This document shows, piece after piece, positions 1 through 7,051 of a DNA stretch of 7,051 bases. The translations under genes and the position numbers were made by a program. Positions within the stretch are counted from its first letter, which is position 1, and every line of letters begins with the position of its first letter. Location of the stretch: positions 1-7,051 of the forward strand of contig CAMOUY010000113.1 in assembly GCA_946626785.1 (NCBI GenBank), written 5' to 3'. This DNA comes from UBA9732 sp003456855 (GTDB lineage: Bacteria; Spirochaetota; Spirochaetia; Sphaerochaetales; Sphaerochaetaceae). Below the pieces are notes generated by a model that saw only the letters and a list, made by a program, of their open reading frames with translations, was not told the origin of the DNA and searched no databases.

Positions 1-1182
1 GACGACATCGATGGAGACAAGAACTACAGCAACTTCATGCTGCACTACAACTTCCCACCTTATTCAGTCGGTGAGACAGGCCGTCTTACAACCGGAAGAA
101 GAGAGATCGGACACGGTCACCTTGCACAGAGAGCCCTCCAGGCTGTCGTTCCAGCAAAGGACGAGTTCCCGTACACAGTCAGAGTCGTCAGCGACATCAT
201 GGAGTCCAACGGATCCTCATCCATGGCTTCAGTCTGCGGCGGATGCCTTTCACTGATGGATGCCGGAGTTCCAATCTCCAAGCCAGTTGCAGGTATTGCA
301 ATGGGACTGATCACAGAGGGTGCTGACTACAGCAGATACCAGATTCTCTCTGACATCCTCGGAGAGGAGGACCACCTCGGAGACATGGACTTCAAGGTCG
401 CCGGAACACGTGACGGTATCACAGCCTTCCAGATGGACATCAAGATCGCCGGTGTCACACCAGAGATCATGAGCAAGGCTCTCCAGCAGGCCAAGGAAGG
501 CAGATACCACATCCTCGGCATCATGGAGCAGACACTCGCAGGTCCAAGACCAGAGGTCAACCAGTATGCACCGAAGATCCTCTCAACAAAGGTTGCCGAG
601 GACAAGATCGGAGCTGTCATCGGAACAGGTGGAAAGACAATCAAGGGAATCGCACAGGCAACTGGTGCTGAGGTCAACATCGATGACGACGGAACAGTCA
701 CAATCTACGGTAAGAACAACGCTTGCGCACAGGCAGCTCTTGAGATGGTCAAGTCCATCATCGAGGAGCCTGAGGTAGGCAAGGTCTATCAGGGTACTGT
801 CAAGCGCATCATGGACTTCGGTGCATTCGTCGAGATCCTCCCTGGTAAGGAAGGCCTCTGCCACATCTCCAAGCTTGCCAGAACCAGAGTCGAGAACGTC
901 TCAGACGTCCTTTCAGTCGGCCAGGTCATCCCAGTCAAGCTTCTTGAAATTGACAGAACAGGCGGAAAGCTCAGCCTTTCATACATCGATGCCATCGATC
1001 CAGATGGAGAGACAAAGGCTCCAGCACGCAAGCCGATGGGCGACCGTGACAGAGGAGACAGAAAACCTCGCAGAGATGGTGACAGGAAGTTCGATCGCAA
1101 AGACGATCGCAGACCTTCAAAGCCTTTCCACAAGAAGGAAGAGAAGCCTGCATCAGAAGAGACAAAACCAACTGAGGAATAA
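1..1182 (+). CDS. pnp: Polyribonucleotide nucleotidyltransferase (PNPase), C-terminal part; 5' end outside window
   Basis: PNPase is a trimeric phosphorolytic 3'-to-5' exoribonuclease acting in mRNA and sRNA decay. The frame is open from base 1, so the first methionine at 37 is internal and the N-terminal half is missing; 393 residues of a usual ~700 are visible. The second RNase PH domain comes first, with the family signature VGETG...RREIGHG and the catalytic stretch EDHLGDMDFK at 367-396. The aspartates at 370 and 388 and the lysine at 394 correspond to E. coli D486, D492 and K494. A KH domain follows (about 571-756; VIGTGGKTIKGI carries the GxxG loop), then an S1 domain (about 775-993; DFGAFVEILPGKEGLCHIS). 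The last ~60 residues are a low-complexity tail rich in Arg, Lys and Asp. Its stop overlaps the dut start by one base. Identification is secure; only the tail is unusual. Confidence 0.97.
   Translation, partial: DDIDGDKNYSNFMLHYNFPPYSVGETGRLTTGRREIGHGHLAQRALQAVVPAKDEFPYTVRVVSDIMESNGSSSMASVCGGCLSLMDAGVPISKPVAGIAMGLITEGADYSRYQILSDILGEEDHLGDMDFKVAGTRDGITAFQMDIKIAGVTPEIMSKALQQAKEGRYHILGIMEQTLAGPRPEVNQYAPKILSTKVAEDKIGAVIGTGGKTIKGIAQATGAEVNIDDDGTVTIYGKNNACAQAALEMVKSIIEEPEVGKVYQGTVKRIMDFGAFVEILPGKEGLCHISKLARTRVENVSDVLSVGQVIPVKLLEIDRTGGKLSLSYIDAIDPDGETKAPARKPMGDRDRGDRKPRRDGDRKFDRKDDRRPSKPFHKKEEKPASEETKPTEE
1174..1178 (+). promoter_or_regulatory. Ribosome binding site of dut, inside the end of pnp
   Basis: GAGGA lies 3 bases before the ATG at 1182 and is part of the last Glu codons of pnp. 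Together with the TAATG stop/start overlap it suggests that dut is translated by ribosomes finishing pnp. The spacing is slightly short. Confidence 0.55.
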
Positions 1183-1637
1183 TGGATAATTGCATTGTCA
1201 AAATACAGTTGAATGATGGAGCCAGACTTCCGGTCTACGGCTCCAGCCAGGCGGCAGGCGCAGATCTCTGCGCCTGTCTTGGCATTAAGGGAACTCTTGA
1301 GATCCAGCCGCACAAGTGGCTTCTGGTCCCTACGGGTGTCCGCATTGCCCTCCCTGTAGGCTATGAGGCCCAGGTCCGTCCAAGGTCCGGCCTTGCAGCA
1401 AAGAAGGGGGTCACTGTTCTCAACACCCCAGGAACCATTGACTCTGACTACAGAGGCGAGATCAAGGTCATTCTCATCAACCATTCCGATGAAACCTTCG
1501 TCATCAACGACGGAGACAGGATCGCCCAGATTGTCATTGCCCGCCATGAGACCGCAGCCTTTGAGGTTGTCACAAGCCTTGAGGAGACGGAAAGAGGCGA
1601 GGGTGGATTCGGTTCCACTGGAATAGGTTCAAAATAA
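1182..1637 (+). CDS. dut: Deoxyuridine 5'-triphosphate nucleotidohydrolase (trimeric dUTPase)
   Basis: dUTPase hydrolyses dUTP to dUMP and pyrophosphate, keeping uracil out of DNA and supplying dUMP for thymidylate synthesis. The protein has 151 residues, the normal size of the trimeric family, and all five conserved motifs are present in order: AGADL (25-29), PRSGLA (67-72), GTIDSDYRGEI (84-94, with the water-activating Asp 87 and the uracil-facing Tyr 90), GDRIAQIVI (111-119), and the C-terminal glycine-rich arm RGEGGFGSTG (138-147) that closes over the phosphates. It is therefore predicted to be complete and active. The ATG overlaps the pnp stop by one base (TAATG) and has GAGGA just upstream, so it is probably co-transcribed and translationally coupled. 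The next gene starts 4 bases after its stop. I see nothing atypical. Confidence 0.97.
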   Translation: MDNCIVKIQLNDGARLPVYGSSQAAGADLCACLGIKGTLEIQPHKWLLVPTGVRIALPVGYEAQVRPRSGLAAKKGVTVLNTPGTIDSDYRGEIKVILINHSDETFVINDGDRIAQIVIARHETAAFEVVTSLEETERGEGGFGSTGIGSK

Positions 1638-1641
1638 AGGT

Positions 1642-2904
1642 ATGGGAAGAAGGGCGAAGTTCGGTCATCTTTATCTCTATGTGGGAAGGGAGTACATCCT
1701 TTCCTTCATTGTGGCCTTCCTCTTCTTTTTCTTCATCTTCTTCGTGAACCAGATACTCGTTCTGGCTCAGAAGATCCTTCTCAAGAACGTCAATGTGGGA
1801 GACGTCCTTCTTCTGGTCGTCTTCTCTGTCCCGCAGTTTCTGATGTACACCATGCCGTTCAGCTCCTTGGCATCGGCAAGCATGGTCATAGGAAACCTCT
1901 CGTCACAGAACGAGATCCTTGCCCTAAGATCCTGTGGAGTGCATATAAGGCAGATAATTAAGCCAATAATCGTGATATCTCTTTTCCTTTCGGCATCTAC
2001 ACTTATGATAGCTGACTGGATGATTCCATACACCACAAGCCTATACAAGGACCTCTATGCAGAGATGATCCAGAGCATCCCGACCATGCAGCTTGAGAGC
2101 TACAGCTCCACCAGCTTCGGAAAGAGGATAATCTCAAATGGCCCGGTCGAGGGGAACGTCCTCTATGATGTTCTGATCTTCGACGATGCCAGCAGCCGTG
2201 ACAGCAGAGTTATCAGCGCCACGGAAGGCAGGATCACAGTCCTGGACATCGACCGCTTCCTGTACAGGATAGACCTTGTTGACCCAGAGATACTCATCAC
2301 GGATTCAAGCTCGCTCAAAAGCTACTCGCTTGCAGGCGCAAAGACCATGTCCGTCTATCTTGATCTCTCGTCCAACGCCTCCGGTCTTGTGAACATAACG
2401 CCTTCGCAGATGTCAATGAGCCAGCTTAAGGCCGCCGCCGAGGATCTTCAGTCCGAACAGGACTCGATAGAGAGACAGAGGCAGAACAACATAAGCTTTG
2501 CCGCTGCGAACCTTGGAGAGGAGCTCTTTGATGTGGAGAGGGGCGATGCCTCGACATCGCAAGTCTTATCCTATGCCCAGCAGTTGAAGGATTCAAAGGG
2601 CCAGAGAGGCTACAGCTTCTACTACCAGTACTACAGAAGCGAATACCAGAAGAAGATAGCCCTATCGCTGGCCTGCACCTTTCTGGTTTTCATCGCATTC
2701 CCGATATCCTTCTTCAGAGTCAAGAATGGAAGGATGATAGGCTTCGGCCTCTCTATGCTGGTTGCAGTCTTCTACTGGTTCTTCATCTATTACATGCACG
2801 TCAGAGCCATTTCTGGCAGTATGCATCCCATCATCTACATGTGGGCGCCAAACGCCCTTGTGTTCATTGTAGGCCTGATTCTCCTGTGGAGGACCAGAAA
2901 ATGA
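1642..2904 (+). CDS. lptF: LptF/LptG (YjgP/YjgQ) family permease, first of an adjacent pair; LptF-like
   Basis: The family forms the heterodimeric inner-membrane part of the LptB2FG ABC transporter, which extracts LPS-type lipid and passes it to the periplasmic Lpt bridge. Six hydrophobic segments are visible in the expected 3+3 arrangement: about 18-41, 53-83, 105-126, 338-358, 366-385 and 398-415, around a large periplasmic region (130-335). The cytoplasmic loop after TM2, NEILALRSCGVHIRQIIKP, matches the coupling helix that contacts the LptB ATPase. At 420 residues it is ~50 longer than typical members; the extra length lies at about 262-325 and looks helical and charged. The only in-frame ATG is at 1642, because a stop lies just upstream in frame; its AAAGG is only 1 base away, so coupling to dut (4-base gap) is likely. 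The F versus G label rests on order alone. No lptB, lptC or lptA is visible here. Confidence 0.88.
   Translation: MGRRAKFGHLYLYVGREYILSFIVAFLFFFFIFFVNQILVLAQKILLKNVNVGDVLLLVVFSVPQFLMYTMPFSSLASASMVIGNLSSQNEILALRSCGVHIRQIIKPIIVISLFLSASTLMIADWMIPYTTSLYKDLYAEMIQSIPTMQLESYSSTSFGKRIISNGPVEGNVLYDVLIFDDASSRDSRVISATEGRITVLDIDRFLYRIDLVDPEILITDSSSLKSYSLAGAKTMSVYLDLSSNASGLVNITPSQMSMSQLKAAAEDLQSEQDSIERQRQNNISFAAANLGEELFDVERGDASTSQVLSYAQQLKDSKGQRGYSFYYQYYRSEYQKKIALSLACTFLVFIAFPISFFRVKNGRMIGFGLSMLVAVFYWFFIYYMHVRAISGSMHPIIYMWAPNALVFIVGLILLWRTRK
2888..2893 (+). promoter_or_regulatory. Strong ribosome binding site that fixes the lptG start
   Basis: GGAGGA sits 7 bases before the ATG at 2901, an ideal spacing. 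It rules out the in-frame ATG at 2841, which lies deep inside lptF and would add 20 residues (MGAKRPC...) with no family similarity. The chosen start gives the ATGA overlap with the lptF stop. Confidence 0.85.
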
Positions 2905-4019
2905 AGGCGGGAAGGTGCACATGGGTTCTTACCCGATACACATTGTCATCGATCTTCAAGATCGGACTTGCAACAACCCTGCTTGCATCATTGATTCTGA
3001 TGGGAGTGGATCTGTTCGCCAACCTTGACACCTACATGAACCACGGAGTCGCATTCCCGCAGGCTCTGTCTCTGACAAGTCTCTATTTCCCTGAAGCCTT
3101 CCTGCTGGCACTAGGGCCTGCCTTCCTGTTTGCAGTGACCTATCATCTTTCAATGCTGCATGCAAACAACGAGATCATGAGCATAATGAACTCAGGTGTT
3201 AGCTTCAGTAAGGTCATAAGACCAATAATCGTGCTTTCTGTGCTGCTTACCGCCTTCCATTTCGGCTTCAACGAGAAGGTCGCGATTCCTTCCAGCAACA
3301 GGAAGGAAGTGCTCACCGAGCAGATAACAAACAACAACAGTGCCTCAAACAACAATAACATCGCGATGAGCGAGATGCAGAACGGCTATATGGTCTATGC
3401 ATCTGTATACTCAGACAAGGACCATACGCTATACGACGTCTCTCTGCTGGAGAGCACCGAGGACGGCAAGCTGATTCGCAGAACAGATGCCTACAAGGCG
3501 GTCTATGACAACGAAAAGGGCCTCTGGACCTTCTATGACGTCTATGTCTATGAGCCTACTAAAATAGACGACAGCGCCTCAGACATCAAGATCAAGGTGC
3601 TTTCTGTGCAGACCAACGAGGTTCTCAAGCTTGAGCCGCAGCTCTTCAGAAGTGGTACCAACGAGATCTCCAAGATGTCGTTGGATCTTGGCAAGACCTA
3701 TCTGAACAGAATGAAGGGCCTCAACAAGGAGGAGTACGCAAAGCTGGGTACAGAGTACTACAAGCGCATCTTCAGCTGCCTTTCGCCGCTTATCATGATG
3801 ATCATAGCCTGCAGCATGAACTACAGGTTCAAGAAGAACGTGCTCTTTCTGTCACTGATAATCTCAATCTGCCTGATAGTCGTCTACTATGTCGTGCAGA
3901 TAATGACCATGATGATGGCAAACCAAGGGGTGATTGCACCTCAGCTGGGAACTTTGATACCATTTGCCGTGATGCTCCTGGTGTCATTCCTGATGGGTGC
4001 CTTCCTGAGACGTCAATAA
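2901..4019 (+). CDS. lptG: LptF/LptG (YjgP/YjgQ) family permease, second of the pair; LptG-like
   Basis: This is the partner of the preceding permease and should form the LptFG heterodimer that carries LPS-type lipid out of the inner membrane, powered by LptB encoded elsewhere. The 372-residue length is normal. Hydrophobic segments fall at about 19-41, 55-83, 105-123, 288-308, 313-338 and 349-369, with a periplasmic beta-rich region at 125-285. After TM2, NNEIMSIMNSGVSFSKVIRP is the coupling-helix motif and parallels the same stretch in the upstream gene. The start is set by GGAGGA 7 bases upstream and by the ATGA overlap with the lptF stop, which implies translational coupling and similar stoichiometry of the two subunits. 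An odd feature is an Asn-rich run (residues 144-153) just after TM3. The F versus G label is by position only; membership of the family is the firm part. Confidence 0.88.
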   Translation: MKAGRCTWVLTRYTLSSIFKIGLATTLLASLILMGVDLFANLDTYMNHGVAFPQALSLTSLYFPEAFLLALGPAFLFAVTYHLSMLHANNEIMSIMNSGVSFSKVIRPIIVLSVLLTAFHFGFNEKVAIPSSNRKEVLTEQITNNNSASNNNNIAMSEMQNGYMVYASVYSDKDHTLYDVSLLESTEDGKLIRRTDAYKAVYDNEKGLWTFYDVYVYEPTKIDDSASDIKIKVLSVQTNEVLKLEPQLFRSGTNEISKMSLDLGKTYLNRMKGLNKEEYAKLGTEYYKRIFSCLSPLIMMIIACSMNYRFKKNVLFLSLIISICLIVVYYVVQIMTMMMANQGVIAPQLGTLIPFAVMLLVSFLMGAFLRRQ

Positions 4020-4029
4020 GCATAAATGA

Positions 4030-4033
4030 GAGG
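4030..4033 (+). promoter_or_regulatory. Ribosome binding site favouring the tgt start at 4038
   Basis: GAGG (within GAGAGGGAAT) lies 4 bases before the ATG at 4038. The alternative in-frame ATG at 4026 has only a weak TAAG upstream and would add four residues, MRGN. Confidence 0.5.
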
Positions 4034-4037
4034 GAAT

Positions 4038-5198
<1,161 letters not shown>

Positions 5199-5199
5199 G

Positions 5200-5625
5200 A
5201 TGAGATTCCCTTACCGCGGTGCCGGAATAGGCCTTGTCAAAGACAACTGCATCCTCATGGGAAAGAGAGCCGACACGCCGTTCTTCGGCAAGTGGGCAGT
5301 ACCTGGTGGAGGATTCGAGAAGGGCAGGGATCTTGACGACCTGGAAAACGCCAAAAGAGAGTTTAAAGAGGAGACAGGGATAGACTTCGATTCTCTGGAT
5401 GCAAAACAGATCTCAAGCTGGACGCTCAAGGCCCCGTTCTTCAGATGGACAACCTATTTCTTCTCTGTCAAGGAATTGGACTTCGACAGCATCAAGCCTG
5501 ACGAGTTCTCTGAAATCCAGTGGGTCAGCATTGATGAAGTGCTAGGAAAGACCCGCAAGGGCGAAAAAAAACACTTCAGACCTTTCACAAAGTCTGAAGT
5601 GCGTTCAATCAATAACAGTATCTGA
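5200..5625 (+). CDS. Nudix hydrolase (MutT-like), substrate unknown
   Basis: Nudix enzymes cleave nucleoside diphosphates linked to another moiety, using divalent metal. This one has 141 residues, a single-domain size. The core reads WAVPGGGFE (32-40), then REFKEETGI (53-61), which supplies the metal-binding glutamates 54, 57 and 58. The first half of the box does not fit the GX5EX7REUXEEXGU spacing: from the glycine of EKG to Arg 53 there are two extra residues, and the usual first Glu is not in place. The opening GAGIGLVKDNCILMGKRA is the expected first strand pair and suggests a soluble housekeeping or sanitising enzyme. I cannot assign a substrate; dNTP cleaning, ADP-ribose or nucleotide-sugar hydrolysis are all possible. 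It follows tgt by 1 base with AAGGGG upstream, as the last gene of the plus-strand run. Its C-terminal codons also hold a minus-strand terminator, and its stop abuts the stop of the convergent gene. Confidence 0.9.
   Translation: MRFPYRGAGIGLVKDNCILMGKRADTPFFGKWAVPGGGFEKGRDLDDLENAKREFKEETGIDFDSLDAKQISSWTLKAPFFRWTTYFFSVKELDFDSIKPDEFSEIQWVSIDEVLGKTRKGEKKHFRPFTKSEVRSINNSI
5564..5601 (-). terminator. Intrinsic terminator of the greA gene, embedded in the Nudix coding sequence
   Basis: On the minus strand, CACTTCAGAC (5601-5592) pairs perfectly with GTCTGAAGTG (5581-5572) across a 10-base loop. Eight consecutive U residues follow, from the A-run at 5564-5571. The stem begins 24 bases after the minus-strand stop codon at 5626-5628, a normal distance. 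In the plus direction no U-rich stretch follows the stem, so it should work only for minus-strand transcripts. The stem is perfect but only half G+C, so it is of moderate strength. Confidence 0.8.
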
Positions 5626-7051
5626 TCAGAAATCAGCAAGCTCGATCTTCTTCACAACGTAGTCATAGTCGACGCCGTTGATGTTGAACTTCTTCTCCTC
5701 GTTGACCTCCATGTTGTAGATGGCCTGTCCAAGTGGAGCCTTGAAGTTCAGGATGTTCTTGTAAGGATCCGACTCCCATGGTCCAAGAAGGGTGTACTGG
5801 ACTTCAGAGCCTGTCTTCTTGTCAAGGAAGGTGACCTTGGTTCCGAATGAGACGTACTGTGTATCTACGTTCTCAGGAAGGATGATCTGGGCGATTGAAG
5901 TCTCGTCTGTGAGCTTGTTCATCATGAAGTTCAGGTTCTTCTGCTTGTCCTTGGCATACTGGTACTCTGAATTCTCTCTCAGGTCTCCGAGGTCTCTGGC
6001 TGTTCCGATCTCCTTTGAGTTCTCAGGGATCTCGACGTTCATGATGTGGTCGAGCTCCTGGCTCTTGGCTTCGAACATAGCCTTTGTGCAGAGGAATCCC
6101 TTCGGGATCAGCTTCTTCTTGTCGATGACCTTGTCAGGGTTGTCACCTGTGATGGCCTCCCAATCCTCGAACTTGGAGGCGATGTAGTGCTTGACTGACA
6201 GTATCTCGTTCTCGATTCCAGGGATTCCCTTCAGAGTGGAGTAGATCTTCTGAGCCTGTGAGGCGTCAGCATCATCGATGTAGTCATAGACCTCACCCTG
6301 TTCGGTCTTGGTGTAGGTGAGGAGGGCGGAGACGAGCTGGTCCCTGCGCTTCTTGTTGTCTGCCACGTCGACAGAGTTTCCGATCTTCCTGTTGACGGTT
6401 GCAAGCAGGCTGAGCTTGTCGAACAGAAGCTTCTCCTTGGAGATCTTGGCTGTCTTCCAGTCCTTGTCAGAGAAGTTCTTGACCAGATAGAGGAAGAAGT
6501 CAGGGTTGTCCTTGCAGTTGGCTGCAGCCTCTGCGAGGATCTTGTAGATCACGTTCTTCTTTGGACCCTTTCTGATGCAGTCTGCCATGTACTGGGTCAT
6601 GTAGACTGGGTAAAGGTCGATGAGAACCTCCTGCCAGTTGTCGACGTTGGACATGACGTTCTCGATGAAGACTCTCTTGAGCTCGTTGTCCTGGATTGAG
6701 ACGAAGAACTTCTTTCTGTCCTTGGCATCGATGCGGTTATAGTACTCGATGAAGGTGGCACCGATCTGGACGAAGCTCATTCCCTTCTTGTTCTTCAGAT
6801 TGTCAAGGACGAGGAAGGCGACTGCGCCGTCCGTTCCGGAGATCTGTGCACGACCCTCGAAGTAGTTGACCATAGTCATGAACTCATCGCTGTCAGTGTC
6901 AGCGTCAGTCATTGAGAGGTAGTCCTTCATAATCTTCAGCTTGTCGTAGAAGTCCTTGGAGCTTCTGAACAGTGAAAGCATCTTCTCCTCAAGTGTAATT
7001 GGTGTTGAGCGAAGGACATAGACGTCCGTGGTGCCTTCAGCGATGCAGAAG
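5626..7051 (-). CDS. greA: GreA-type transcription elongation factor fused to a long N-terminal helical region; N-terminus outside window
   Basis: GreA enters the RNA polymerase secondary channel and stimulates cleavage of backtracked RNA. The C-terminal ~160 residues (from about 6111 to 5629 on the minus strand) match GreA: an N-terminal coiled-coil hairpin with the tip GDLRENSEY, whose Asp (5983-5985) and Glu (5974-5976) correspond to E. coli D41 and E44, then an FKBP-like C-terminal domain (ending VKKIELADF). Before it lie over 300 visible residues, mostly predicted helical and Lys/Asp-rich, with no motif I recognise. The frame has no stop up to the window edge: 23 codons precede the ATG at 6981 and read as ordinary protein, so the true start is probably outside. 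Such long GreA proteins are known from Borrelia and Treponema (my recollection, ~900 residues). An SD-like GAGGAG sits 3 bases before the 6981 ATG, so an internal start cannot be excluded. Transcription converges on the Nudix gene with no spacer. Confidence 0.88.
   Translation of the reverse strand, partial: FCIAEGTTDVYVLRSTPITLEEKMLSLFRSSKDFYDKLKIMKDYLSMTDADTDSDEFMTMVNYFEGRAQISGTDGAVAFLVLDNLKNKKGMSFVQIGATFIEYYNRIDAKDRKKFFVSIQDNELKRVFIENVMSNVDNWQEVLIDLYPVYMTQYMADCIRKGPKKNVIYKILAEAAANCKDNPDFFLYLVKNFSDKDWKTAKISKEKLLFDKLSLLATVNRKIGNSVDVADNKKRRDQLVSALLTYTKTEQGEVYDYIDDADASQAQKIYSTLKGIPGIENEILSVKHYIASKFEDWEAITGDNPDKVIDKKKLIPKGFLCTKAMFEAKSQELDHIMNVEIPENSKEIGTARDLGDLRENSEYQYAKDKQKNLNFMMNKLTDETSIAQIILPENVDTQYVSFGTKVTFLDKKTGSEVQYTLLGPWESDPYKNILNFKAPLGQAIYNMEVNEEKKFNINGVDYDYVVKKIELADF

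Noticed and set aside
11..256. Short plus-strand frame at the window start
   Set aside because: It is an out-of-frame shadow of pnp, rich in Ser and Thr, with no motif.
789..1547. 252-codon open frame on the minus strand across pnp and dut
   Set aside because: It lies opposite two clear genes, has composition typical of an antisense shadow, no recognisable domain, and crosses a gene boundary.
2841..2900. Upstream ATG for lptG adding 20 residues
   Set aside because: The added residues are not family-like and lie in the lptF coding region; the ATG at 2901 has an ideal GGAGGA site.
5564..5601. A-run followed by a hairpin in the Nudix gene as a programmed -1 frameshift site
   Set aside because: The heptamer A AAA AAA is in the right phase, but the stem starts with no spacer. 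Shifting would only replace the last residues with eight codons before a stop. The minus-strand terminator explains the same structure better.
5572..5601. The same hairpin as terminator of the plus-strand operon
   Set aside because: No U-rich stretch follows it in the plus direction, and it lies before the Nudix stop codon.
5792..6187. 131-codon plus-strand open frame within greA
   Set aside because: It is antisense to the conserved GreA domain. Its hydrophobic look is the usual complement of a charged helical protein.

Overview
The window carries seven protein-coding genes packed almost end to end. Six lie on the plus strand (pnp, dut, two LptF/LptG-family permeases, tgt and a Nudix hydrolase). 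One long greA-type gene lies on the minus strand and converges on them. Both edge genes run out of the window: pnp lacks its 5' half, and the minus-strand gene stays open to the right edge. I see no tRNA, rRNA, CRISPR array, insertion sequence or phage gene, and no gene-free stretch longer than about 20 bases.

The likely source is a spirochaete (Treponema/Sphaerochaeta-like, order Spirochaetales). The main reason is the last gene: a canonical GreA domain sits at the end of a much longer helical protein, which matches my recollection of the roughly 900-residue GreA of Borrelia and Treponema. The order pnp, two lptF/lptG genes, tgt also resembles the chromosomal arrangement I recall from Borrelia. 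This assignment is inference; no database search was possible.

Layout: 1-1182 pnp C-terminal half (second RNase PH domain, KH, S1, charged tail); 1182-1637 dut, one base overlap; 1642-2904 lptF-like; 2901-4019 lptG-like, ATGA overlap; 4038-5198 tgt; 5200-5625 Nudix hydrolase; 5626-7051 (minus) GreA-domain protein. The plus genes have overlaps or gaps of at most 18 bases and look like one translationally coupled transcription unit. It joins RNA turnover (PNPase), nucleotide-pool cleaning (dUTPase, probably Nudix), envelope lipid transport (Lpt permease pair) and tRNA wobble modification (TGT). These functions have no obvious single pathway, so this reads as a conserved housekeeping neighbourhood rather than a dedicated system.

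The most notable non-coding signal is a perfect 10-bp inverted repeat at 5572-5601, inside the end of the Nudix gene. Read on the minus strand it is followed by eight U residues, so it looks like the intrinsic terminator of the greA gene written into the coding sequence of its convergent neighbour. The two convergent stop codons abut with no spacer (TGATCA). Other points worth attention are the fused GreA, substitutions in the TGT pocket, a non-standard Nudix box, a roughly 50-residue insertion in the LptF-like protein and an Asn-rich loop in the LptG-like one. I found no clear sign of a wholly new system.
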